Positions 15,960 through 24,807 of a stretch of 64,000 nt of DNA are shown in pieces. Under the pieces are notes generated by a model. The model was not told where the DNA came from, did no database searches, and saw nothing but the letters and a program-made list of their open reading frames with translations. Position 1 is the first letter of the stretch. Each line of letters begins with the position of its first letter. Source of the DNA: Demequina salsinemoris (GTDB taxonomy: Bacteria > Actinomycetota > Actinomycetes > Actinomycetales > Demequinaceae); the NCBI RefSeq assembly GCF_000974805.1, contig NZ_BBQZ01000001.1, positions 551,929-615,928 on the forward strand. The letters run 5' to 3'. Position numbers and translations under genes: made by a program.

Positions 15960-17312
15960 ATGTCCATGACCCTTGCGCCACGCCGCACCACGCTCGCGGC
16001 GATCGCACTGACCGGCGTCGGGGCCCTGGCCCTCGCAGCCTGCAGCTCTGGAGGTGACACCTCCGCCTCGGATACGGCGTCCGACTCGGGCAGCACCGAC
16101 GAGACCGCCACGACCAGCGACGAGTTCACCTATCTGGGCCAGACCCAGAACACCACCATCATCGGCACCCTCGAGTCGCTCGAGACGGGTGCCTGCGCCG
16201 CCGCTGCCGACGGCACGCCGCTCGTGAGCGACGCGATCGATGGCACGACCTGGGACCAGCAGCTCCAGGTGCTGGCCGGGAACGACGCGCTGTCGAACAT
16301 GTCGATGGCAGCGGGCACGCCATCGCTCATGCAGGACTTCATCGACGCAGGGCTCGTGGTCGACCTGTCCGACGTGCTCGCCGAGTACGGCGTCGAGGAC
16401 TCCGTCCTGCCCGCCGCGGCGGCCACGCTCGAGCAGCTCTACCAGACCGACGACCTGTACGCGCTCCCGACCGAGTACAACATCGAGGGATTCTGGTACA
16501 ACGAGGAGCTGTTCGCGGAGGCCGGCGTGGAGGTCCCGACCACGTGGGATGAGCTCGTCGACGCGGCTGCCACGCTCGACGCTGCGGGCATCCAGCCCTT
16601 CGTGGCCGCGGGCGGCGACGGCTGGCCTGTGACGAGGCTGGTCGGCAACTACATCCTCCGCGACCTCGGCTCCGACGCGCTTCAGAAGGTGGCCGATGGC
16701 GAGGCGAGCCTGACCGACCCGGAGTACGTGGCCGGCGCCGACGCCGTTGCCGCTCTCGGCGAGGCGGGCTACTTCGGAGCCGCGGCAGGCTCGATCGACT
16801 ACGACACCGCGATGAACCAGTTCCTTACGGGCGGCGGCGCGATGTTCTACATGGGCAGCTGGGCGCTCGCGAACTTCAACGACGAGGAGCAGAACCAGAT
16901 CGGCGTCGACAACATCGGCTACTTCGCCTTCCCCGAGGTCTCGGGTGGCGCCGGCAGCATCGACGAGGTCCCGGCGAACGCCGGCATCCCCGTGATGTTC
17001 ACGACCTCGAGCTACTCGGACGACATCGGTGAGTGGATCGCGTGCATCGCTCAGAACTACGGCGACGTTGCGCTTGCGGAGTCCGGCCAGGTGACGGGCT
17101 TCACGATCACCGAGACCCCGGCCGACCAGTCCGACCTCACCACGCTCGTGCAGGACGAGATCGCGAACGCCACCGGCTCGGTGCTGTGGTTCGAGGCGGC
17201 CTTCACCTCGGAGGGCACCACCGTGTCGCAGACCAACGGCGGCGGGCTCGCCTCCGGCAACCTGACCGGCGAGGAGTTCATGCAGCTGGTCCAGGACGCC
17301 AACGAGGGCTAG
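15960..17312 (+). CDS. ABC transporter sugar-binding lipoprotein (CUT1 family)
   Basis: 450 residues. A lipoprotein signal with lipobox LAAC (Cys about residue 28) is followed by a Ser/Thr/Asp-rich tether and a cluster B solute-binding domain (LPTEYNIEGFWYNEELFAEAG; GGGAMFYMGSWA). It captures sugar outside the membrane and delivers it to the two permeases encoded next. Context with a GH78 rhamnosidase suggests rhamnose-containing oligosaccharides or rhamnosides. AAGGAGG lies just before ATG 15960, and ATG 15966 is an alternative with better spacing. No ATPase gene is in the operon, so a shared MsmK-type ATPase is probably used. Confidence 0.88.
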   Translation: MSMTLAPRRTTLAAIALTGVGALALAACSSGGDTSASDTASDSGSTDETATTSDEFTYLGQTQNTTIIGTLESLETGACAAAADGTPLVSDAIDGTTWDQQLQVLAGNDALSNMSMAAGTPSLMQDFIDAGLVVDLSDVLAEYGVEDSVLPAAAATLEQLYQTDDLYALPTEYNIEGFWYNEELFAEAGVEVPTTWDELVDAAATLDAAGIQPFVAAGGDGWPVTRLVGNYILRDLGSDALQKVADGEASLTDPEYVAGADAVAALGEAGYFGAAAGSIDYDTAMNQFLTGGGAMFYMGSWALANFNDEEQNQIGVDNIGYFAFPEVSGGAGSIDEVPANAGIPVMFTTSSYSDDIGEWIACIAQNYGDVALAESGQVTGFTITETPADQSDLTTLVQDEIANATGSVLWFEAAFTSEGTTVSQTNGGGLASGNLTGEEFMQLVQDANEG

Positions 17313-17334
17313 TCCCTCAGCCGGACCTCTCCCA

Positions 17335-17373
17335 CCGGTTTCGGCCCCGCCACCCCCGCGGGGCCGAAACCGG
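17335..17373 (+). terminator. Intercistronic stem-loop after the binding-protein gene
   Basis: A perfect 16-bp stem (17335-17350 with 17358-17373) and a 7-nt loop between the binding-protein and permease genes. Such structures commonly stabilise the upstream mRNA or cause partial termination, giving excess binding protein over permease. Confidence 0.75.
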
Positions 17374-17399
17374 AACCCCTCAAGACCCAAGGACTCATC

Positions 17400-18281
17400 G
17401 TGGACTCCGTCTTCCGCGACCGCAAGGCGACGTTGCTGATGCTGACGCCGGCCCTGCTGGTCTACACCATCGTCATGCTCATCCCGATCGTCTGGTCGGT
17501 CACCTACACCTTCCAGTCGGGCAACGCCATCACGGGCTTCGAGTTCGTCGGCTTCGACAACTGGATCAAGTTCTTCGGCGACGACACCGCGATCGACGCG
17601 CTGTGGTTCACCCTCCGCTACGCGGTCGTGATGACGTTCCTGCAGGTCGCCACCGGCTACGGCCTCGCGCTGCTCTACATCTTCTTCCTGCGCAACAAGT
17701 CCTCGCTCGTGCGCGCCATCATCTTCTTCCCCGTGATCCTCCCGACCGTGGCGGTCGCGCTGATGTTCAGCCGCATCTTCGAGGCGGCTCCGACCGTAGG
17801 GCCGGTCAACGCGGTGATCACCTGGCTCGGTGGGGACCTCACCGACTTCTTCGGCGACCCCGGCTACTCGTTCTGGGTGGTCATCATCATGGACGTCTGG
17901 CGATCGATGGGCTTCTACGCGGTGCTCCTCTACGCGGGACTCGTCGAGATCCCGCAGGAGGTCATGGAGTCCGCCCGCATCGATGGCGCCTCCGGGTGGA
18001 AGCTCGTGCAGAAGATCGTCTTCCCGCTGTCGCTGCCCATCCTGCTGTCCTCTCTCATCTTCTCCATCAATGGAACCTTGAAGGTCTTCGACTCGATCGT
18101 CGCGTTGACCAACGGCGGGCCCGGGTCCGCCACGACGCCGCTGACCCTCTACATGTTCCGAACGTCGTTCGCCTACGGGCAGTACGGCTACGGCAGCACC
18201 GTCGCCTTCATGCTGACCCTCCTGTGCCTGCTCGCGACCATCTTCGTGTTCAGGTCGATGCGAAAGGACGTGACCAAGTGA
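17400..18281 (+). CDS. ABC sugar transporter permease, MalF/UgpA type
   Basis: 293 residues from GTG 17400, with six predicted membrane segments starting at ATLLMLTPALLVYTIVMLIP. The cytoplasmic EAA loop that docks the ATPase reads EIPQEVMESARIDGASGWKL. This is one half of the CUT1 permease heterodimer. It is coupled to the second permease by a GTGA overlap at 18278-18281. The substrate is inferred from neighbours as rhamnosides or rhamno-oligosaccharides. Confidence 0.88.
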   Translation: MDSVFRDRKATLLMLTPALLVYTIVMLIPIVWSVTYTFQSGNAITGFEFVGFDNWIKFFGDDTAIDALWFTLRYAVVMTFLQVATGYGLALLYIFFLRNKSSLVRAIIFFPVILPTVAVALMFSRIFEAAPTVGPVNAVITWLGGDLTDFFGDPGYSFWVVIIMDVWRSMGFYAVLLYAGLVEIPQEVMESARIDGASGWKLVQKIVFPLSLPILLSSLIFSINGTLKVFDSIVALTNGGPGSATTPLTLYMFRTSFAYGQYGYGSTVAFMLTLLCLLATIFVFRSMRKDVTK

Positions 18282-19150
18282 GCGCCGTCGCCGTCACCTC
18301 GCCCCGTACCCGCAAGCCGCTGAAGGCGAGGCTTCGCCGCGGGCTCGGATGGGTCGGACTGTCGCTGGTCCTGCTCACCGTCGTCTACCCGATGTTCTGG
18401 ATCCTCATGGGGTCCTTCAAGACGCAGCCGGAGTTCCTGTCGGAGCCCTTCTGGGCGCTGCCGCAGCAGTGGAACCTCGACAACTACATCTCGGCCTTCG
18501 TCGACGGTGGTCTCGGCACCTACATCAAGAACTCCGTGATCGCGGTCTTCCCGTCGCTGTTCCTCATCCTGCTGTTCGGGACGGCGGCCGCGTACGCGCT
18601 GCAGATCCTGGTCTGGAAGGGGCGCGGCCTGGTATTGGTGCTGTTCCTCGCGGGCATCATGATCCCCACCCAGATGATCCTGCTGCCGCTGTTCACCGTG
18701 TACTACAAGGTGGGCATCACGAGCACGATCTGGCCGCTGATCATCACCTACACGGCGATCGGGATGCCCTTGACGGTGTTCATGATCGCGACCTTCATGC
18801 GCGCGATCCCCGCCGAGGTGTTCGAGGCGGCGACTCTCGACGGCGCGAGCGTGTACCGGATCTTCTGGAACATCACGGTGCCGCTGGTCAAGAACGCCGT
18901 GTTCACGGTCGCGCTCGTGCAGTTCTTCTTCCTGTGGAACGACCTGCTCATCGCGCTGACGTTCGTGACGAAGTCCGACCTGCGCACCATCCAGGTCGGC
19001 CTGCTGAACTTCACGGGCGAGTACGGCGCGGTCAACTACGGGCCGCTCTTCGCAGGCATCTCCGTCACGGTGTTCGGCACGCTCGCGCTCTACATCTTCC
19101 TCAACAAGAAGGTCATGGCGGGCATGACGTCAGGGGCGGTGAAGGGATGA
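18278..19150 (+). CDS. ABC sugar transporter permease, MalG/UgpE type
   Basis: 290 residues from GTG 18278. Six membrane segments, with the EAA loop IPAEVFEAATLDGASVYRIF near residues 180-200. It pairs with the preceding permease. Its TGA (19148-19150) overlaps the ATG of the rhamnosidase gene (19147), so uptake and cleavage are translationally linked. The reading frame stays open far upstream through the first permease gene; that extension is out of frame with the real upstream proteins and is not coding. Confidence 0.88.
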   Translation: MSAVAVTSPRTRKPLKARLRRGLGWVGLSLVLLTVVYPMFWILMGSFKTQPEFLSEPFWALPQQWNLDNYISAFVDGGLGTYIKNSVIAVFPSLFLILLFGTAAAYALQILVWKGRGLVLVLFLAGIMIPTQMILLPLFTVYYKVGITSTIWPLIITYTAIGMPLTVFMIATFMRAIPAEVFEAATLDGASVYRIFWNITVPLVKNAVFTVALVQFFFLWNDLLIALTFVTKSDLRTIQVGLLNFTGEYGAVNYGPLFAGISVTVFGTLALYIFLNKKVMAGMTSGAVKG

Positions 19151-21720
19151 TCTCCGTCATCGAGGTCCGCGCCGAGCTGCGCGCGGACGCCCTCGGGCTG
19201 GGCGTCGCCGCGCCACGGCTGTCATGGCGTCTGGACGATGCGGCTGCACCGGAGCGGGCCCAGGCCCGCGCCGTAGACGCCGGCGGAGAGCGGGTCGAGG
19301 ACCTGGCGACCGCCGACGGCGTGCTCGTCGCGTGGCCGTTCGCCCCCCTCGCCTCGCGCGAGGCGGTCGAGGTCTCGATCCGTGTCGAGACGGCAGGGGA
19401 GTGGTCCGCGTGGAGCGAGGCTCTCGCCGTCGAGGCCGGGCTCCTCGACCCGTCCGACTGGGTCGAGCCCCTCGTGGTGCCCTCCGTGGCCGCGCCGCAT
19501 GAGCTGCGCCCGTCGCACCTGATCCGCGCGGAGTTCATGCTCGACGACGCTCCGGTCAGGGCCCGGCTCTACGCGACCGCGCAAGGAGTCTTCACCGCCT
19601 CGCTCAACGGTGAGGCGGTCTCGGACGAGCACCTCGCCCCGGGATGGACGAGCTACTCGCATCGTCTGCGCTACCGCGTCCACGACGTCACCGCGCTCCT
19701 CCGCGGGGGCGCGAACGCTCTCGCGGTCGAGCTCGCCGACGGCTGGTTCCGCGGCCGCATCGGCTTCGACGGCGGCCTGTGGGACGTCTACGGCGAGCAC
19801 GTCGGGGCGCTGCTCCAGCTCGAGGTGACGGACGCGTCCGGCGAGACCCGCATCGTCCCGCTGCGCGACGCGTGGCGCTCCCTGCCCGGCCCCGCCGTGC
19901 GCGTGGGCCTCTACGAGGGCGAGACGTACGACGCCCGACTGCTCCCTGGGGGCTGGGACCTCCCTGGCTTCGACGACTCCTCATGGGGTCGTCCCCAGGC
20001 GCGCCCCGCATCGTCCCTGGAGACGCGGCTGGAGGCCGCGATCGGCGAGCCCGTCCGACCCGTTCAGTCGCTCGCGCCCGTCACCGTCGAGCGGCGCCCG
20101 AATGGGCGCATCCGCCTCGACTTCGGGCAGAACATCTCCGGTCTCCTGCGCATCGCGGTGGACGCTCCCGCGGGCCACACCGTGCGGCTGCATCACGCCG
20201 AGGTGCTCGAGAACGACGAGCTCGGGACCCGGCCGCTCAGGCTCGCCCCGTCCGTCGACTCCTACACCTCCGCGGGCGAGGGCTCGGTCGTATGGATGCC
20301 TCGCTTCACGATCCACGGCTTCCGCTATGCAGAGCTCGAGGGGTGGCCAGGCGAGCTGTCCGACGGCGACGTCGAGGCGGTCTCGCTCCACACCGACATG
20401 GAGCGGCGCGGCTGGTTCGAGTGCAGCGACCCGATGCTCAACCGCCTGCACGAGAACACCGTGTGGAGCATGCGCGACAACTTCGTGGACCTCCCCACCG
20501 ACTGCCCGCAGCGCGACGAGCGCATGGGGTGGACAGGGGACATCCAGGTCTTCGCCCCGGCGGCGGAGTTCCTGTACGGCGCCGACGGGGTCCTGACCTC
20601 GTGGCTGCGCGACGTCGCCGCTGAGCAGGAGCCGAACGGCTGGGTGCCGAACTTCGTGCCGTGGGTCGAGTGCGGCTTCCCGCGCAGCGCCTCGGCGGCC
20701 TGGGGTGACGCCGCGGCGATCGTGCCGTGGACGATGTACCAGCGTCGCGGCGACCTCGGGGTCCTCGCCGACCAGTACGCGAGCATGCGGGCCTGGGTCG
20801 ACCACCTCGAGCTGCGCGTCGGTCCCGACGACGTGGTCGAGGGGTCGATGGAGCTCGGCGACTGGCTCGATCCTGCCGCGCCGCCCGAGGATCCGGGGAA
20901 GGCGCGCACCGACAAGTACCTGGTCGCGAGCGCGTACGTCGTCAAGTCGGCGCGCATCGTGGCCGACGTGGCCGCGCTGCTCGACGAGGCGGAGGACGAG
21001 GCTCGCTATCGCGCGCTCGCGGACCGCGTCGTCACGGCGATCCGCGGCCGCTGGTTCTCGGACCTCGCGGGCATCGCCGACGCCCCGACCGCGCTCGCGC
21101 TCGGGCTCGAGTTCGACCTGGTCGAGGACGCGGTGGTGCGCGAGCGGATCGGAGACCTCCTGTCGGAGGCGGTTCGCGCCGGCGGCCATCACGTGCAGAC
21201 GGGCTTCGTCGGCACGCCGATCATCTGCGACGCGCTCGCGGGCTCGGGGCACCTCGACGATGCGTACGGCCTGCTTCTCCAGCAGGAGTGCCCGTCATGG
21301 CTGTACCCCGTGTCGATGGGGGCGACCACGATCTGGGAGCGTTGGGACTCGATGCTGCCCGACGGCTCCATCAATCCCGGCGACATGACGTCGTTCAACC
21401 ATTACGCGCTCGGCGCCGTGGTCGACTTCCTGCACCGGGTCGTCGCCGGCCTCGCGCCGGTCGCGCCCGGCTATCGCGAGGTCGAGGTGCGGCCTCGTCC
21501 GGGCGGCGGGCTCACGTCCGCCTCGGCGCGGCACCTGAGCCCCTACGGGCCGATCTCCGTCGCGTGGACGCTCGACGGCGAGACCTTCGTGCTCGACGTC
21601 GAGGTCCCCGCCGGGGTGACCGCCTCCGTCATCCTTCCCGACGGCGAGACGCACCGCGCACGCGCGGGAGCTCATCACTACACGGCGCACATGGCCGAGA
21701 CTCAGGAGGACGCGCGATGA
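19147..21720 (+). CDS. Alpha-L-rhamnosidase, glycoside hydrolase family 78
   Basis: 857 residues. GH78 architecture: an N-terminal beta-domain pair (carbohydrate-binding lobes, about residues 1-330), then an (alpha/alpha)6 barrel with the catalytic acidic segment DLPTDCPQRDERMGWTGDIQ, AWGDAAAIVPW and MGATTIWERWDS, and a C-terminal beta domain. It removes terminal alpha-L-rhamnose by inverting hydrolysis. No signal peptide is seen, so it acts in the cytoplasm on imported rhamnosides. It overlaps the upstream permease gene and the downstream GH43-like gene by four bases each. The product, L-rhamnose, feeds rhaI and rhaB encoded further right. Confidence 0.92.
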   Translation: MISVIEVRAELRADALGLGVAAPRLSWRLDDAAAPERAQARAVDAGGERVEDLATADGVLVAWPFAPLASREAVEVSIRVETAGEWSAWSEALAVEAGLLDPSDWVEPLVVPSVAAPHELRPSHLIRAEFMLDDAPVRARLYATAQGVFTASLNGEAVSDEHLAPGWTSYSHRLRYRVHDVTALLRGGANALAVELADGWFRGRIGFDGGLWDVYGEHVGALLQLEVTDASGETRIVPLRDAWRSLPGPAVRVGLYEGETYDARLLPGGWDLPGFDDSSWGRPQARPASSLETRLEAAIGEPVRPVQSLAPVTVERRPNGRIRLDFGQNISGLLRIAVDAPAGHTVRLHHAEVLENDELGTRPLRLAPSVDSYTSAGEGSVVWMPRFTIHGFRYAELEGWPGELSDGDVEAVSLHTDMERRGWFECSDPMLNRLHENTVWSMRDNFVDLPTDCPQRDERMGWTGDIQVFAPAAEFLYGADGVLTSWLRDVAAEQEPNGWVPNFVPWVECGFPRSASAAWGDAAAIVPWTMYQRRGDLGVLADQYASMRAWVDHLELRVGPDDVVEGSMELGDWLDPAAPPEDPGKARTDKYLVASAYVVKSARIVADVAALLDEAEDEARYRALADRVVTAIRGRWFSDLAGIADAPTALALGLEFDLVEDAVVRERIGDLLSEAVRAGGHHVQTGFVGTPIICDALAGSGHLDDAYGLLLQQECPSWLYPVSMGATTIWERWDSMLPDGSINPGDMTSFNHYALGAVVDFLHRVVAGLAPVAPGYREVEVRPRPGGGLTSASARHLSPYGPISVAWTLDGETFVLDVEVPAGVTASVILPDGETHRARAGAHHYTAHMAETQEDAR

Positions 21721-22769
21721 CCTCGCCGACCTACGACAGCTTCCGCCCCGGCCAGGAATGGCTCGACACCGAGGGCAGGCCGATCCAGGCGCACGGCGGC
21801 TCGGTCATGGAGGTCGACGGCACCTACTACTGGTACGGGGAGAACAAGGAGTTCACGACCCCGGGCTCGGGGATCTGGCACTGGGGTGTGCGCTGCTACT
21901 CGTCGACGGATCTGTACAACTGGAAGGACGAGGGCGTCATCATCCCGCCCGTCGAGGACGATCCGTCGTCGCCGCTGCATCCGGGGCGCGGCATGGACCG
22001 CCCTCACATCCTCTACAACCCGCACACCAAGAAGTACGTGTGCTGGATCAAGGTGATGTCCGGCTCGGTGCAGCTGTCGTCGACGCTGGTCGCCGACTCG
22101 ATCCTCGGGCCCTACACGATGGCGAAGGCGGACTTCCGGCCGCTCGGGATGTACGCCGGCGACTTCGATCTGGTGGTCGACCCGCACGACGGCAAGGGCT
22201 ACTACATCTTCGAGCGCGTCCACTCGGAGCTCATCGTCGCCGATCTCACCGACGACTACACGGACGTGACGGGCTACTACTCGACTCACTTCCACCACGG
22301 CCGCCCGCCGTTCACGCGCGAGGCGCCGTCCTTCTTCAGGCGGGGCGGCCGGCAGTACCTGGTGACCTCGGGGACCACCGGCTACTACCCGAACGCCTCC
22401 GAGGTGGCCGTCGCGGACACGATCCACGGACCGTGGTCCGTGGTCGGGGACCCGCACCCGGACGATGCGTCGCGCACCTCGTATCGCACGCAGGTGAGCT
22501 CGGTGTTCCACGTGCCAGGAACGGACCTCCACATCGCGCTCGGCGATCGCTGGCTGCCGGACTATGACGCGCATGGCTCCGAGGCGTACGACCTGTTCGA
22601 CGAGTACTTCGCGAAGATCGAGGCGGGCGCCGAGGACACGGGGATGCGGGAGCTCACTGTGCCCGATCCCTCTCGAGCCCGCTACGTCTGGTTGCCGATC
22701 CGTGTCGGCGACGACGGCCGCGTGCTGATCGACTGGCACGACGAGTGGCGGCTGGAGGATATGACATGA
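21717..22769 (+). CDS. Glycoside hydrolase family 43-like beta-propeller protein
   Basis: 350 residues with no signal peptide. Repeated beta-propeller strands carry family-43-like motifs: HGGSVMEVDGTYYWYGENKE near the N-terminus, MDRPHILYNPHTKKYVCW, MYAGDFDLVVDPHDGKGYYI and TREAPSFFRRGGRQYLVTSG. These would place the three acidic residues of a GH43/GH62-clan active site. Relatives cleave arabinose, xylose or galactose residues, and the specificity is not readable. Coupled to the rhamnosidase, it probably removes another sugar from the same imported oligosaccharide. Confidence 0.75.
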   Translation: MTSPTYDSFRPGQEWLDTEGRPIQAHGGSVMEVDGTYYWYGENKEFTTPGSGIWHWGVRCYSSTDLYNWKDEGVIIPPVEDDPSSPLHPGRGMDRPHILYNPHTKKYVCWIKVMSGSVQLSSTLVADSILGPYTMAKADFRPLGMYAGDFDLVVDPHDGKGYYIFERVHSELIVADLTDDYTDVTGYYSTHFHHGRPPFTREAPSFFRRGGRQYLVTSGTTGYYPNASEVAVADTIHGPWSVVGDPHPDDASRTSYRTQVSSVFHVPGTDLHIALGDRWLPDYDAHGSEAYDLFDEYFAKIEAGAEDTGMRELTVPDPSRARYVWLPIRVGDDGRVLIDWHDEWRLEDMT

Positions 22770-22819
22770 CCCCCCTCGGGCGCCGCGACAACGGAGTCGT
22801 TGCGCCTAGGATTCAGCGC

Positions 22820-23860
22820 ATGACGGAGTCCGACGGTGGCAGCGGGGCGAAGCGCGCCTCGATCACGGACGTGGCGGCGCTCGCGGGGGTGTCCCAGGGC
22901 ACCGTCTCCAACGTCCTGAACCATCCGGAGAGGGTCGCGGCGCGCACGCGCGACAAGGTCGAGCAGGCGATCGCACAGCTCGAGTTCAGTCCCCACGGGC
23001 CCGCGCGTTCGCTCGCGTCGGGGTCGACGAGGGCGCTCGGCCTCGTGCTGTCGGACCTGTCCAACTCGCTGTTCGTCGACATCGCGCGAGGGGTCGAGAG
23101 GATCGCGGCTGAGCATGAGGCGTTCGTGCTCATGGCGAACACGGACTCGGACCTCGAGCGCGAGCGGCGCTACCTCGCCGCCTTCGCGGCGACGCAGACG
23201 ATGGGAACGCTCGTGACGATCAACGACGCGAGCCACTACCGAGCGCTCGCGGACGGGTACCGCGTCGGCAGGCCCCTGGTGTTCCTGAACTACCGTGGCG
23301 GCGACGGCACGCACTGCGCGGTCCACACCGACAACTACGAGGGCGGACGGCTCGCGGCGAGGCACCTCGTGGAGATCGGGCGCAAGCGCCTTGCCCTGGT
23401 GGGCGGCCCCGAGTCGCTCCAGCCGGTCGCGGACAGGTGCCGCGGTTTCCAGGACGAGGCGGGGTCGCTCCTTGCCGAGTCCGTCGCGCGCGAGGATGTG
23501 GGCGAGCTCAATCGCGCCTACGGCTGGAGTGCGGGGCGCGCGCTGCTGAGCCGGATCGAGCGTGGCGAGATCGACGCGATCTTCGCGATCGCTGACCTGG
23601 TGGCCGCTGGAGTGGCGCAGGCGCTCTCGGGGGCCGGTGTGCGCATCCCCGAGGATGTCGCGATCGTCGGCTACGACGACAACCGTGCGTCGTGGGACAG
23701 CCCGCTGCCGCTGACCACCATCAGGCAGCCCGGCGAGGGCATGGGTGCCGCCGGCGCGAACCTCGTGTTCGAGGAGCTGCACGACCCGTATCACGAGCAC
23801 CGGATGGTGCATCTGGCGCCGACCCTCGTGGTGAGGCGGAGCACTGTCGCGAGTCCCTGA
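22820..23860 (+). CDS. LacI-family transcriptional regulator of the transport/rhamnosidase operon
   Basis: 346 residues. An N-terminal helix-turn-helix (ITDVAALAGVSQGTVSNVLN) and hinge helix (ARSLASGSTRALGLVLSD) lead to a periplasmic-binding-like effector domain ending with IVGYDDNRASWDSPLPLTTI. ATG 22820 is 7 nt after a TAGGAT -10 box, suggesting a leaderless mRNA independent of the operon. A further in-frame ATG at 22766 overlaps the GH43-like gene. The recognition helix (VSQGTVSNV) differs from that of the second LacI protein (VSVGTVSNV), in line with the two operator types seen. A rhamnose-derived inducer is likely but not shown. Confidence 0.9.
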   Translation: MTESDGGSGAKRASITDVAALAGVSQGTVSNVLNHPERVAARTRDKVEQAIAQLEFSPHGPARSLASGSTRALGLVLSDLSNSLFVDIARGVERIAAEHEAFVLMANTDSDLERERRYLAAFAATQTMGTLVTINDASHYRALADGYRVGRPLVFLNYRGGDGTHCAVHTDNYEGGRLAARHLVEIGRKRLALVGGPESLQPVADRCRGFQDEAGSLLAESVAREDVGELNRAYGWSAGRALLSRIERGEIDAIFAIADLVAAGVAQALSGAGVRIPEDVAIVGYDDNRASWDSPLPLTTIRQPGEGMGAAGANLVFEELHDPYHEHRMVHLAPTLVVRRSTVASP

Positions 23861-23887
23861 CCGGGGTCGGTCGGCAGACGACCATCG

Positions 23888-23913
23888 GGAATAGTTGCAT
23901 GTGCAACTAAGTT
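23888..23913 (+). promoter_or_regulatory. Sigma-R/sigma-H-type promoter of the DoxX gene
   Basis: GGAAT (23888-23892), exactly 18 nt, GTT (23911-23913): the same exact consensus as in front of sigR. The spacer is filled by a palindromic operator (23892-23909). Confidence 0.65.
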
Positions 23914-23940
23914 GGTCTACATTGAACTTGTAGATACAAC
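23892..23940 (+). promoter_or_regulatory. Two related palindromic operators before the DoxX gene
   Basis: Site 1, 23892-23909: TAGTTGCA-TG-TGCAACTA. Site 2, 23928-23939: TTGTA-GA-TACAA, followed by CTA so that its right arm also reads CAACTA. The form suits a MarR-family repressor, but no such gene is in the window. Site 1 lies in the sigma-R promoter spacer and site 2 near the transcription start. Confidence 0.6.
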
Positions 23941-23958
23941 TAACTGAAGGAACCTCCC

Positions 23959-24378
23959 ATGGACATCGTCTTCCTCGCCGCGCGCATCCTCTTCGCGCTC
24001 ATCTTCCTGCTCTCCGCCGTCGGCCACCTGACCCAGGCGGACGCCATGACCCAGTACGCCGACTACAAGGGAGCCCCGGGCGGCAAGGCCGGCGTCATCC
24101 TGTCCGGTCTCGCGATGGGCGTCGGCGCGCTCATGGTGCTCTTCGGCGTCTTCGGCGACCTCGGCTCGCTGCTCGTCGCCGCGACGCTCGTCCCCGTCAG
24201 CTTCTTCATGCACGCGCACTGGAAGGAGACCGACGCTCAGGCCAAGCAGTCCGAGCAGATCAACTTCAACAAGAACATCGGCCTCATCGGCGGCGCCCTC
24301 GCGCTGTTCCTGCTGTTCGCCGTGACCGGCGCGGACATGGGCCTCACCGTCACGGGACCGCTCTTCGCGATCGGCTGA
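23959..24378 (+). CDS. DoxX-family membrane protein
   Basis: 139 residues with four predicted membrane helices (FLAARILFALIFLLSAVGHL; VILSGLAMGVGALMVLFGVF; LGSLLVAATLVPVSFFMHA; LIGGALALFLLFAVTG) and a conserved MHAHWKE between helices 3 and 4, as in DoxX/DoxD-like proteins. A good GAAGGAAC ribosome-binding site precedes ATG 23959. An exact sigma-R-type promoter and two palindromic operators lie upstream, so induction by thiol or electrophile stress with a second repressor input is likely. Despite its position, it does not look like part of the sugar island. A strong terminator follows. Confidence 0.85.
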   Translation: MDIVFLAARILFALIFLLSAVGHLTQADAMTQYADYKGAPGGKAGVILSGLAMGVGALMVLFGVFGDLGSLLVAATLVPVSFFMHAHWKETDAQAKQSEQINFNKNIGLIGGALALFLLFAVTGADMGLTVTGPLFAIG

Positions 24379-24388
24379 GCCGGCTGGA

Positions 24389-24432
24389 CGGCGACGGGGC
24401 GGTTCTCCTACGGGGGAGCCGCCCCGTCGCCG
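24389..24432 (+). terminator. Terminator of the DoxX gene
   Basis: A perfect 14-bp GC stem (24389-24402 with 24419-24432) with a loop that can itself pair partly, 11 bp after the stop codon. Confidence 0.75.
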
Positions 24433-24499
24433 TTCCCGAGCCTCCGACCACACCGCACCCGCGCATCGTCCCCGCGACCGCATCGTCCAGGAAACGCCA

Positions 24500-24525
24500 A
24501 GGACCCCGCCTCTCAGCAGGGTCCT
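24500..24525 (-). terminator. Terminator downstream of tRNA-Arg
   Basis: Seven-bp stem AGGACCC (24500-24506) with GGGTCCT (24519-24525), positioned 34 bp beyond the 3' end of the leftward tRNA gene. Confidence 0.55.
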
Positions 24526-24558
24526 CAGTGGCGCGAGCCATCGCGAGATATCGCGAAG

Positions 24559-24631
24559 CGCCCCCGACAGGAATCGAACCTGCGACCTTCGGTACCGGAA
24601 ACCGGCGCTCTATCCGCTGAGCTACGGGGGC
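24559..24631 (-). tRNA. tRNA-Arg (anticodon CCG)
   Basis: 73-nt cloverleaf read leftward. The acceptor stem GCCCCCG pairs with CGGGGGC, the D-stem is GCTC/GAGC, the anticodon loop is TTCCGGT (anticodon CCG, reading CGG), and the T-arm is GCAGG-TTCGATT-CCTGT. CCA is not encoded. The first anticodon-stem pair (27-43) is a C-A mismatch; all other stems pair. No integrase or attachment-site duplication was seen next to it. Confidence 0.93.
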
Positions 24632-24807
24632 CCGCCGCGCACGCGCGGCTAAGAGAGGATATCAGTCCTCGGTCGCCCCGCCGCGTCGGAGCCCGCGTGC
24701 GCGGGACGAGCCCCGCAAGCGCGACGCCCGCGGGCGACGAGTACCGGACGCATACCGTGTCGTGCGCATGGTGGAGCCGCCAACCGGCTCACACGAAGGA
24801 GTGCATC

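Noticed and set aside
17033-18277. Open frame running upstream of the second sugar permease through the first permease gene
   Set aside because: The peptide is Arg/His-rich and out of frame with the real binding-protein and first-permease genes; the true start is GTG 18278 in the GTGA overlap.
18349-19146. N-terminal extension of the rhamnosidase frame over the second permease
   Set aside because: Same reason: a low-complexity frame shadow. GH78 sequence begins at ATG 19147, directly coupled to the permease stop.
24559-24631. tRNA-Arg as an integration site for a mobile element
   Set aside because: No integrase, no direct repeat of the tRNA 3' end, and normal flanking genes.
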